NCBI RefSeq assembly: GCF_016757215.1
Contig: NZ_JAESIY010000004.1
Location: forward strand, 124,001 to 188,000
DNA length: 64,000 nt
Direction: 5' to 3'
Origin: Fulvivirga sediminis
GTDB lineage: Bacteria > Bacteroidota > Bacteroidia > Cytophagales > Cyclobacteriaceae
Positions within the stretch are counted from its first letter, which is position 1; each line of letters opens with the position of its first letter. The notes under the pieces were generated by a model. That model was not told where the DNA came from. It saw only the letters and a program-made list of their open reading frames with translations, and searched no databases. Shown here piece after piece: positions 1 to 7,332 of the stretch. The position numbers and the translations under genes were made by a program.

Positions 1-1
1 T

Positions 2-445
2 GGGTGCGATATGCTAGTAGCCAGCACCCATGATGCGGAAGACATATTGGGTATTAAAGTTCAAAATTCTCCTAACAAAGAAATGGAGGTATTCCAACAG
101 ATAATAACCCGATTCCCAAAAGTAAAAAAGATAGTAACTACCAAAAGAGGATCTATCAGTGCCTCTCATAATACCCTCACAGGTCATTTATATAATGGAT
201 CTGAAATGATGAAAACAGAGGTATTTGAAGTAAACCCCATAGTAGATAGAATTGGCGGTGGCGATGCTTTCATTGCGGGAGTTATTTATGGCCAGCTAGT
301 GTATAAAAATGATCAAAAATCCATTGATTTTGGTGTAGCTGCCTCTATACTTAAGCATACTATAGAGTGCGATGCCAATCTGGCCACAGTGGATGAAGTA
401 GAAAACCTTATGAGCGGAAACACTTCCGGCAAAATAATCAGATAA
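2..445 (+). CDS. kdgK: 2-keto-3-deoxygluconate kinase, C-terminal part (cut by window start)
   Basis: This is the C-terminal part of a PfkB/ribokinase-family sugar kinase. The frame is open to the window edge, so the true start lies upstream; the first Met at position 11 is internal. The visible part carries the family's nucleotide/catalytic motif as DRIGGGDAF near residue 80, where the Asp is the expected catalytic base, and ends in the usual helical tail. The next gene, 3 nt downstream, is KDPG aldolase, so the preferred substrate is 2-keto-3-deoxygluconate, phosphorylated at C6 to give KDPG. Substrate choice rests on the neighbour; the family call is secure. Confidence 0.82.
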   Translation, partial: GCDMLVASTHDAEDILGIKVQNSPNKEMEVFQQIITRFPKVKKIVTTKRGSISASHNTLTGHLYNGSEMMKTEVFEVNPIVDRIGGGDAFIAGVIYGQLVYKNDQKSIDFGVAASILKHTIECDANLATVDEVENLMSGNTSGKIIR

Positions 446-448
446 ACC

Positions 449-1123
449 ATGGCACGATTTAGCAGAATAGAAGTAGCATTAAAAATGAAAGAAACTGGCA
501 TGGTGCCTGTATTTTACCATGCCGACCTTGAGACCTGCAAGCAGGTAATAAAAGCCTGTTATGAAGGAGGCGTAAGAGTATTTGAGTTTACCAATAGGGG
601 TGACTTTGCTCATGAAACATTCTCCACTCTGGCCAAGTTTGTAGCCAAAGAAACACCAGAAATGATGTTTGGCGTAGGTTCTGTCGTAGATGGCCCCACG
701 GCAGCTCTATACATTCAATCAGGTGCTGACTTTATTGTAGCCCCAATAATCAATGAAGAGACTGCCAAGGTCTGTAATCGTAGAAAAATACTTTGGTCTC
801 CTGGCTGTGGTTCTTTAACCGAAATATCTAAAGCTGAAGAACTCGGAGCAGAAGTAGTTAAGATTTTCCCTGCCACACAAGTAGGAGGACCTGATTTTGT
901 GAAGGCCGTAAAAGGCCCCTGCCCCTGGAGCAGCATTATGCCCACAGGAGGTGTAGAGCCTACGGAAGAAAACCTTAGTGCGTGGTTCAAAGCTGGAGTT
1001 CACTGTGTAGGCATGGGCTCACAGCTCATCACCAAATACATTATAAAAAATAATGATTATAAAACCCTAACTAAAGAAGTAATAAAAGCTATGGCTATTA
1101 TTAAGCAACTTCAAGAGGGGTAA
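449..1123 (+). CDS. eda: KDPG/KHG aldolase
   Basis: Class I aldolase that splits 2-keto-3-deoxy-6-phosphogluconate into pyruvate and glyceraldehyde-3-phosphate, the last step of the Entner-Doudoroff and uronate routes. The 224-aa protein is of normal length. The Schiff-base lysine is K138 in EVVKIFPATQ, and the catalytic glutamate is probably E46 in RVFEFTNRG; the phosphate-binding loop PTGGVEP is also visible. It starts 3 nt after the kdgK stop, so the two are cotranscribed. The FEFTNRG version of the usual LEVTLRT motif is, as far as I recall, common in Bacteroidota. A 12-bp hairpin follows at 1137-1179. Confidence 0.93.
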   Translation: MARFSRIEVALKMKETGMVPVFYHADLETCKQVIKACYEGGVRVFEFTNRGDFAHETFSTLAKFVAKETPEMMFGVGSVVDGPTAALYIQSGADFIVAPIINEETAKVCNRRKILWSPGCGSLTEISKAEELGAEVVKIFPATQVGGPDFVKAVKGPCPWSSIMPTGGVEPTEENLSAWFKAGVHCVGMGSQLITKYIIKNNDYKTLTKEVIKAMAIIKQLQEG

Positions 1124-1136
1124 CCTTACATCAGAA

Positions 1137-1179
1137 GTCAAGCTGAGGCCTTTGATAGCTTCAAGATCCTCAGCTTGAC
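1137..1179 (+). terminator. hairpin downstream of eda
   Basis: Perfect 12-bp inverted repeat (1137-1148 with 1168-1179, arm GTCAAGCTGAGG) with a 19-nt loop, 13 nt after the eda stop. No T-run follows directly, so it may act as a 3' stabiliser or weak terminator rather than a classical intrinsic one. Confidence 0.5.
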
Positions 1180-1382
1180 ACCTGAAACATCATCTTATTT
1201 AAAACCATTTATCTATCTCAGCCAGAACTTATCACCTCTTAAAAGACCATATTCACCATTTATCACTTCCATACGCTACCGAAAACCTTTGAATTTACAC
1301 TTCACACAAAAGCATTAGGTACAGCAAGCTCGTTTAAACAAAGTATCCTAGCTTCGCACCCTCAATAGAGATACTTTTCAAC

Positions 1383-1685
1383 ATGCTCAGGTTTTTATTC
1401 ATCATTACTACCGTATGTATTTCGGCTATTTTTAGCAGTGTGCATGCGCAAAATAAAAAGCAACTGAAAGGGCCAAAAGCAAAAAACGCAAAGCCCTGGA
1501 GGCGTACTAATGCAGTAGTTACCATAAAGCAAGAGAAGCCACAGGGGCCAGAAGCTAAAAATGCAGATGTTTGGAAAAAGGAAGAGCAGGAAAGTACTTA
1601 TATAACCAGTAGTAGTAGAAATAGGTTAAAAGGCCCTAAGGCTAAAAATCATAAAATCTGGAGCAAAGAAGCTACTGATAATTAA
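1383..1685 (+). CDS. small secreted protein with three GPxAKN repeats
   Basis: Unrecognised 100-aa protein. Residues 1-22 form a clear Sec signal peptide ending VHAQ, so the mature protein of about 77 residues is exported. It is built almost entirely from three copies of a short motif, LKGPKAKNAKPW, QGPEAKNADVW and LKGPKAKNHKIW, separated by about 20 residues. Each has the core G-P-x-A-K-N and a Trp five residues after the GPxA alanine's KN, in a very basic context. The repeats suggest an identical ligand bound three times (cell-wall polymer, nucleic acid or a surface partner), but that is inference. A textbook terminator follows at 1721-1754, which supports a real monocistronic gene. Confidence 0.7.
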   Translation: MLRFLFIITTVCISAIFSSVHAQNKKQLKGPKAKNAKPWRRTNAVVTIKQEKPQGPEAKNADVWKKEEQESTYITSSSRNRLKGPKAKNHKIWSKEATDN

Positions 1686-1720
1686 TCAATAGAGAGTTTA
1701 TTTCATAGTATATAGTTTAT

Positions 1721-1754
1721 AAGCCATTTCTAATTTTTGAAATGGCTTTTTTTT
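1721..1754 (+). terminator. intrinsic terminator of the GPxAKN gene
   Basis: A 10-bp perfect stem (AAGCCATTTC, 1721-1730, with GAAATGGCTT, 1739-1748) is followed by an eight-T run (1747-1754). Confidence 0.85.
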
Positions 1755-1920
1755 GAAGCATAAATATGTATGCAGCCCGAAATTAGCTTTGGGACTTGTT
1801 TGATATAAGCCAAAAGCCTTATTATTAGCAATTAAAAATAGAATATCCGCTAGGTTCTTATATAAGTTCCTTGTAGCAATTAATTTTATATAGGTTCTGG
1901 CACTGGCCTTTTTCTATATG

Positions 1921-2838
1921 TCAATTAAAAGACCGTCTGAAATCCAGGGGTGTAACTTCTGTTTTGGTTTTAAAAAGTTTACTAAATGACTGTGGGTGCT
2001 CAAAGCCTAATTCATAAGCAATTTCACTAACGGACAAGTTGGTTGTTGATAATTTTTCTTTTGCTTTTTCAATAAGTTTATTGTGAATGTGCTGTTGGGT
2101 AGTTTGGCCTGTCAATGTTTTGAGCAAACTTCCCAAATAGTTGGGCGACACATTTAATGAACTGGCAATATGTTGAGCGGCAGGTAATCCTTTTTCGATT
2201 AGATTGTCGTTACTGAAATACTCGTCCAATAGGTCTTCTAATTTTTCCAAAATATGATGGCTGCTTTTCTTTCTAGTAATAAATTGTCGTTGATAAAAAC
2301 GCTCACAATAATTAAGCAAAAGTTCTATTTGAGCACTGATGATGTTTTGACTGAATGTGTCAATGTTAGAATGATACTCCCTTTGTATGTTCAAGAAGAT
2401 TTCTGTAATAACAGTTTCTTCCTTCTCTGAAAGAAAAAGGGCTTCGTTAACAGCATAACCAAAAAAATCATACTGTTTAATGTTTTTAGATAAAGATGTT
2501 TTCCAAATAAAATCAGGGTGAATAAGCAAAAGAAAACCTGTTGGTTGAACGTTTGGCTTTTCAACAGTTAGGTGAACTAACTGACCAGATGCCACAAAAG
2601 ATAATAATCCTTCATCAAAATCGTATTGTTGCTGACCGTAACGAAATTTACCTTGTATGTTACGCTTTAATCCTATGGTATAGAAATTCTGAACCCAACT
2701 AATTTCCTTTTCATCGGTCTGATATTCTACCAAACCATAATCTACTAAACTAACCAAAGGATGTTCCGGTTTTGGCAAACCACTCATCTGATGAAACTGA
2801 CTAATCGTATCGAACGTATAAATCTTTTGATTTTTCAT
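1921..2838 (-). CDS. AraC-family transcriptional regulator
   Basis: A 305-aa regulator with an N-terminal cupin-like sensing half (about 1-170) and a C-terminal double helix-turn-helix (about 200-305), including the family signature around SVSEIAYELGFEHPQSFSKL. I start it at the ATG at 2838; an in-frame upstream Met at 2895 would run into the tautomerase gene. With this start it lies 19 nt after the tautomerase stop, in an SDR-tautomerase-araC operon. It most likely controls this operon in response to a small aromatic or carbonyl ligand, but the ligand is unknown. Confidence 0.85.
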   Translation of the reverse strand: MKNQKIYTFDTISQFHQMSGLPKPEHPLVSLVDYGLVEYQTDEKEISWVQNFYTIGLKRNIQGKFRYGQQQYDFDEGLLSFVASGQLVHLTVEKPNVQPTGFLLLIHPDFIWKTSLSKNIKQYDFFGYAVNEALFLSEKEETVITEIFLNIQREYHSNIDTFSQNIISAQIELLLNYCERFYQRQFITRKKSSHHILEKLEDLLDEYFSNDNLIEKGLPAAQHIASSLNVSPNYLGSLLKTLTGQTTQQHIHNKLIEKAKEKLSTTNLSVSEIAYELGFEHPQSFSKLFKTKTEVTPLDFRRSFN

Positions 2839-2857
2839 TGCCGCTGATTTAATTTCA

Positions 2858-3277
2858 TTAAATGGGCTTTGTATGAGTAGGATTAAAAAGTTCATCTAAA
2901 GTTATTCTTTTACCCAATACACCCCAATCTTCTGTTTCAAATTCTTTAATTAAAATGTATATGGGCATTCTATTTTGTGTGTTTTTTTGAATAACGTGAG
3001 TAAACGACTCAATCAATTTTCCCTTGCGATCAAAATCCAACCCGCCTTTAAAAACACTGATTTCAACAGTAATCCCATTAGCATTTTGAGGACGTCCGCC
3101 TTTAAAGACATTTTCGGCTTCATATTCGTGAATGTAAGTCCAGGCAGTACTTCTTACAAAATCAGTGTCAGGTAGTCCTTCAATTTTTAATGCAATGGTA
3201 GTTAATTCTTCTACCATTACATTTTTTATTGAACTACTGAATATCTGACTAGGACAATTTATATAAATAAGAGGCAT
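2858..3277 (-). CDS. tautomerase-superfamily protein
   Basis: A 139-aa protein resembling the 4-oxalocrotonate tautomerase/MIF fold. It begins Met-Pro (MPLIYINCP), so Met removal would expose the catalytic N-terminal proline of this superfamily. The C-terminal half contains IKEFETEDWGVLGKRI, like the Glu-x-x-x-x-x-Trp-Gly region of tautomerases. At 139 aa it is a fused double-unit length rather than the 60-aa minimal form. It sits 3 nt after the SDR stop, in one operon with the SDR and AraC genes, suggesting joint handling of an unsaturated keto or aldehyde compound. The substrate cannot be read from the sequence. Confidence 0.75.
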   Translation of the reverse strand: MPLIYINCPSQIFSSSIKNVMVEELTTIALKIEGLPDTDFVRSTAWTYIHEYEAENVFKGGRPQNANGITVEISVFKGGLDFDRKGKLIESFTHVIQKNTQNRMPIYILIKEFETEDWGVLGKRITLDELFNPTHTKPI

Positions 3278-3280
3278 TGT

Positions 3281-4117
3281 TTAAAAATCAGTTGATTTAC
3301 TTAATGTTTCATTTTCGCTCAGCGCAGTTTTTAAAGTGGCAACCTTTCCTTCTGCTAGTTCAAATGAGTCGCTACCCATAAAAAAATGGAGAGGTGGATT
3401 ATTTGTTGCTGCCAATTGTATGATTGCCTTAGCTGCTTTATCTGGATCTCCAGGTTGTGTTCCTTTAATTTGGTTGATGTGCGCAGCTTCAAGTTCCCGG
3501 GCTTCTTTATATTCAGCAATTGGATTATCTGCAAGACACAGAGAACTGCCTTCCAAAAAGTTAGTTCTAAAATAGCCTGGATAAACAATCGTTGCTTTAA
3601 TCCCTAAGGATGCAGCTTCTGCTGAAAATGCTTCAGTTAAACCTGCGATGGCAAATTTTGTAGCATTATAAATACCCCAACCTGGAAATGTACCTAAAAA
3701 CCCAACAATAGACGATATATTGATTACATAACCTGACTTTTGCTGGCGCAAATGCTGCAATGAGCTACGCATTACATTCAGCGCTCCAAATACGTTGATA
3801 TCGAAATTTCTTCTGGCTTCTTTATCAGTCAATTCTTCGATTGTGCCTAATTGCCCATACCCCGCATTGTTAACCACAACATCGATACGCCCAAAAGCTT
3901 CTATAGTCTTGCTGATTGCATTTTTAACACTTTTTTCGTCTGTTAAACTAACTTCCAGCGGCAGGAAATTATCTGTATCTCCAACTTCATTTTCTAAATT
4001 TTCAATACTTCTGGTAGTTGCGGCTACTTTATAACCTTCACTTAAAAGTTTTTTTACTAAGGAGAGTCCCATTCCTTTGGATGCTCCTGTTACAAACCAT
4101 ATATTTTTTGTGTCCAT
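3281..4117 (-). CDS. short-chain dehydrogenase/reductase
   Basis: A 278-aa classical SDR. It shows the NAD(P)-binding motif TGASKGMG (residues 10-17), NNAG (83-86), the catalytic serine region NISS (133-136) and YNATK giving Tyr150 and Lys154. It carries out NAD(P)H-dependent oxidation or reduction of an unidentified alcohol or carbonyl compound. It is first in the operon with the tautomerase and the AraC regulator. An inverted GTTGTT/AACAAC pair lies about 80-100 nt upstream (4197-4216) and could be a regulator site, but that is weak. Confidence 0.9.
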   Translation of the reverse strand: MDTKNIWFVTGASKGMGLSLVKKLLSEGYKVAATTRSIENLENEVGDTDNFLPLEVSLTDEKSVKNAISKTIEAFGRIDVVVNNAGYGQLGTIEELTDKEARRNFDINVFGALNVMRSSLQHLRQQKSGYVINISSIVGFLGTFPGWGIYNATKFAIAGLTEAFSAEAASLGIKATIVYPGYFRTNFLEGSSLCLADNPIAEYKEARELEAAHINQIKGTQPGDPDKAAKAIIQLAATNNPPLHFFMGSDSFELAEGKVATLKTALSENETLSKSTDF

Positions 4118-4352
4118 CTTTATTGATTTTGTATTATTAAAAATTTACACTGCAAAGATGGTCGGAATGTTAAGAGCTCAAGTAGTCAAATCAATGGTTG
4201 TTGTAGCCGAAACAACGATATAGAATTAAAGAATTTTTGATTTATTTAATAGCTCTTCATAAGTTTCCAACAATATACTTCCACTATAATTAGTCTTACA
4301 GAGGAGCGATTAAATATATTAATGATCATGTATCCTCAATCCTGTTAGATAC

Positions 4353-4859
4353 TTAGCTAAATCGCTTATTGTCGATTGGAGAATAAAGTGCCTGAAGTTC
4401 CTTAATTAACTCATCCCAAGTTGGTGATATAAGGGATTTCTTTTTGATTACTAAGTCATTTAGATATTTTGTGGTATCTATAGCGAGTTCGTTAGATTCA
4501 ATTCTAATTGCAGTGATAACCTCCTTACTTAGAAGTTTGTTGCTATATAAGTTCCTAATTCCATCGGGTTCGACTTTATAAGTCTCTACTTTTTTTTGCC
4601 ATGCTAGGAGTAAGCCGAATATAGCCATAAAGGAAATAAAAAGAATGTTCCATATTTTAATTGGGTAATACAAAACTGGAAGAACATATATCCCTACTGA
4701 AAAAACTACCAACATCCAATTATTCGATTTTATCTTGAAAATAAATCCTTCAGTTGGGGCGTAAATCCATTTGTAAATGTTAAAAAATTCAGCGATTAGC
4801 ATTATAAAAGCCCCAAATAAAAGAAAATGCTCAAAAGAAAAGTTATATATATCTTCCAC
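4353..4859 (-). CDS. hypothetical membrane protein
   Basis: Unrecognised 168-aa protein that starts with GTG at 4859. The N-terminal 90 residues hold three hydrophobic stretches (about 12-30, 48-66 and 68-86). The C-terminal 80 residues are soluble and mixed-charge, starting KVEPDGIRNLY, which resembles the first strands of the PH-like domains found on small bacterial membrane proteins. The neighbour at 5079-5639 has a similar two-part design. Both genes stand alone on the minus strand, are AT-rich and flank a dispersed palindromic repeat, as expected of accessory DNA. Confidence 0.6.
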   Translation of the reverse strand: MEDIYNFSFEHFLLFGAFIMLIAEFFNIYKWIYAPTEGFIFKIKSNNWMLVVFSVGIYVLPVLYYPIKIWNILFISFMAIFGLLLAWQKKVETYKVEPDGIRNLYSNKLLSKEVITAIRIESNELAIDTTKYLNDLVIKKKSLISPTWDELIKELQALYSPIDNKRFS

Positions 4860-4916
4860 CAGAATTCAATACAAACAATCATTAGATATACACAAAATAA
4901 AATCATATTAATACAA

Positions 4917-5055
4917 CTTTATCGCAATTGTATTACGACCACCATCTTTTAGCTACTTGCAATGCCTCATAACCAGAGCAAGTAATCTATTTACAATTGT
5001 TCGCTAAGGGCGTTGGAAATGCCCTACGACAGCAATTATAATTGCTGTCGAGCTT
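4917..5055 (-). repeat. dispersed palindromic element, copy A
   Basis: About 139 bp with inverted halves. The left end reads TCGCAATTGTATTACGACC and the right end has GCAATTATAATTGCTGTCGAGCTT, with an inner pair CTTGCAATGCC / GGAAATGCCC. It shares ends and layout with copies at 19036-19170 and 21625-21760 and a half copy at 20796-20882, in opposite orientation. It has no coding capacity and resembles a MITE- or REP-like element. Confidence 0.6.
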
Positions 5056-5078
5056 AATAAAATTCTCAGAGTCCACCA

Positions 5079-5639
5079 TCAATTGCGTAGTTTATCGGTT
5101 TCTCTAATATAAATAGCTTTTAAAATGCCTGAAGATCTTAAAATCGGCTCTATTTCCTCCTTCACTAAGTCTATAACTGATTCCTTATCCGTAGATTTAC
5201 TCAAATAGAAATGATATCTGTGTGGCTCAGATTTTAATTGGAACGAAACATAATTTAAGGTGCCATAACTAGTACTAGTTATATTATCTCCCCCAACAGA
5301 TACCTCCCCGTTAAAATCATAAATTCTGATTATTACGTCTTGCATATCTTGCCAATAATATTTGCTGATGTTGCCGGGTCGAGAAACAATCAAGGAAGCT
5401 TTATCGAATTCTACAAACTCGTCATCTCTAACATTCTTGATAGAACTATTCTTGTTTCTGGTGATAATTTGAACCAGTAACATTAAAATTAATGCCAAAA
5501 ACCCTGATAAAATCAAAATTCCATTTTGAGTTATTACACCTAAAATACCTGGAATAAAAATAATGATGGCAAAGTAGCATCCTAATTTAGACCCTTCCTT
5601 TGATATTACGATTAAATTTGTTTTGAATGTGGATATCAA
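5079..5639 (-). CDS. hypothetical membrane protein with PH-like C-terminal region
   Basis: Unrecognised 186-aa protein. Two close transmembrane segments at about 20-60 (CYFAIIIFIPGILGV and ILILSGFLALILMLL) form a hairpin. A soluble beta-rich domain of about 110 residues follows, including DEFVEFDKASLIVSRPG and a long WQDMQDVIIRIYDF strand set, typical of bacterial PH-like membrane proteins. No in-frame ATG is available near the start; the frame opens with TTG at 5639, with a stop four codons further upstream, so TTG is the likely start. It stands alone between copy A of the dispersed repeat and a 328-nt gap. Confidence 0.55.
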   Translation of the reverse strand: MISTFKTNLIVISKEGSKLGCYFAIIIFIPGILGVITQNGILILSGFLALILMLLVQIITRNKNSSIKNVRDDEFVEFDKASLIVSRPGNISKYYWQDMQDVIIRIYDFNGEVSVGGDNITSTSYGTLNYVSFQLKSEPHRYHFYLSKSTDKESVIDLVKEEIEPILRSSGILKAIYIRETDKLRN

Positions 5640-5967
5640 AAGAATTATTTATTTAATGCTGCCTAGAACACATGAAGAGTTTCCATATCTTAATTAAAGA
5701 CTACTAATCTAGTGAAACTGCACAATCCTCACAACCTCACATATCTACCTGCTCCGCTCTTTAGGTACTGTAGAGCCTGGAGCTAATAAGTCCTTTTACC
5801 GTTATTCTTCTACTCTTACTGAAAGACACCTAAGAGTATATTAATGATCTAAGAGAGCCTCTTGTATGGTCAATCTTTTGGATACGGTCATACTGGCCGC
5901 CTACAAAATACTAATACACTTTCTACTTTTATCCGGCTGTGATATTATAGAGAATCTTGTATGTCCC
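5640..5967. other. gap without recognisable gene
   Basis: No convincing reading frame. An imperfect hairpin at 5752-5784 (GCTCCGCTCT against AGAGCCTGGAGC) is the only structure seen. Confidence 0.4.
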
Positions 5968-6591
5968 TTATTTAGTTCTTACTTCAATTTCCATAGCTCT
6001 TTTATAGAATTCAGCAAATTGTGCTTTATTATACTTAACCCTCATTGCCGCCAGAACATCTGCTAAACCTAAACCTCCCCAGTCCCAAAGCATGGTGTCA
6101 AAATTGTATTTGTACATTTGGTCTCTAACCTCATTTCTTATAGAATCAATTTCATCTTTTAAAATTCCATTCTTACTTAATAAATCATTAAGTCTTTTAT
6201 CAGTTTGTTCAGTGTATTCAGTATCCAGATAAGGCTCAAGTAGCCAATCCCAGTTTCTTGTAGCTTCAAAAGGAGGAATTTTGTTTCTTTCTCTAAAATT
6301 CTTTAAGTCCTCAAAGTATTCACGCGAAATGAATATAACCTCATCCTTAACTTTGATTAGTGGAGGATATGAATCCGTACAGATCGAATTAATTTCATTA
6401 GCACTAATCTCTTTCTCGGGATAAACTGATGATGGTTCAAATGGATAGTTCGATATTTTAATGGTGGATTCAAAAATTTCTGAATCACCGATTCCACACA
6501 GCATATTTTTCAATTCATACTCGGTGGATCCGAACAAAGCTCCGGTCTTTGGATTTTCTTTACTTTTTAATAAGCTCTTAAAAAAATTCAT
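5968..6591 (-). CDS. hypothetical cytoplasmic protein
   Basis: Unrecognised 207-aa soluble protein without signal peptide or membrane segment. It is rich in Glu, Asn and aromatic residues, with motifs such as RNWDWLLEPYLDTEYT and MLWDWGGLGLADVLAAMR. Its composition and length suggest a single alpha/beta domain of the SMI1/immunity-like orphan type, but I cannot match it to a family. It is an isolated minus-strand gene between an empty gap and the plus-strand metal efflux operon, and is probably accessory. Confidence 0.6.
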   Translation of the reverse strand: MNFFKSLLKSKENPKTGALFGSTEYELKNMLCGIGDSEIFESTIKISNYPFEPSSVYPEKEISANEINSICTDSYPPLIKVKDEVIFISREYFEDLKNFRERNKIPPFEATRNWDWLLEPYLDTEYTEQTDKRLNDLLSKNGILKDEIDSIRNEVRDQMYKYNFDTMLWDWGGLGLADVLAAMRVKYNKAQFAEFYKRAMEIEVRTK

Positions 6592-6813
6592 TAAGTCTTA
6601 ATAAGGTACAACATCCGCACAAGCGCCCAAAACATCCCATATTCTTGACAAAAGTTAATCTAACAGATTTCCGATTAATTTCATAACCCTCCACCACAGA
6701 TTTCAGGAAGCTGTAAACATCTTTTACTGATAACCAATTACGAACCCTGAAATACACACTTAATCGTTTTATGAATAACTGTTGCACGTATTAAATCATT
6801 AGTTTTGCAGGGT

Positions 6814-7197
6814 ATGAAGCTGTTAAACATCATATGGGCCATTCATTTCATGGTAGTTTCGCTCACCCCGCACAATGATTTGTGTGAGCTTAGGGAGCTA
6901 CCCAATCTCATTGCGCACTACCAACAGCATCAGAAAGATTCACAGGAATCATTTTTAGAATATTTTGCAGAAGATTATCTAAGTTTTAAAACTTCTGACA
7001 ATGAGCATCATTCTGAAAGCGACAGCTTGCCTTTTCATGGCCATATGAATCACTCGCACTGCTGTAATTTCACCATCACAGATAGGCCTATCATAGCCAT
7101 AAACTGCAAAGCAGAAAGTAAGCTCTGCACGCCTATTTATCAGTTTTCAGCTTCTACCTCGGACCTCAATAATATTTTCCAGCCTCCAAAAGCTTAA
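6814..7197 (+). CDS. small His-rich protein ahead of the metal pump
   Basis: A 127-aa protein starting at the ATG at 6814 (the frame also has a TTG at 6805). The first 20 residues (MKLLNIIWAIHFMVVSLTPH) look like a signal anchor or signal peptide. The middle holds clustered histidines (ISHSE-like EHHSESD, then FHGHMNHSHCCNF) with an adjacent Cys pair, a plausible metal-binding patch. Small Cys/His proteins often precede Cus/Czc pumps in Bacteroidota, so a periplasmic metal sensor or carrier feeding the downstream efflux system is a reasonable inference. A TAGTTTTG promoter-like -7 element at 6800-6807 is only 6 nt before the ATG. Confidence 0.6.
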   Translation: MKLLNIIWAIHFMVVSLTPHNDLCELRELPNLIAHYQQHQKDSQESFLEYFAEDYLSFKTSDNEHHSESDSLPFHGHMNHSHCCNFTITDRPIIAINCKAESKLCTPIYQFSASTSDLNNIFQPPKA

Positions 7198-7332
7198 AAT
7201 CACCTTTTCTTCATCCTTTATTTCTAAGGACTTATTTTATTTAATTAGTACAAAAAACATGTTTAACCCCTCTGCGTGTGGGTAGCCATGCTATTGTACT
7301 GATGCCATTACTTTGATTTTAATCTTAATAAC

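Noticed and set aside
4197-4216. GTTGTT/AACAAC inverted pair upstream of the SDR gene
   Set aside because: Six-bp arms with an 8-nt spacer are expected by chance in such DNA and AraC sites are often direct repeats; left as a hint only.
6578-6787. 69-aa minus-strand frame before the metal operon
   Set aside because: Looked like a possible regulator or transposase remnant, but no motif could be matched and the Cys cluster is not in a known zinc-finger order.
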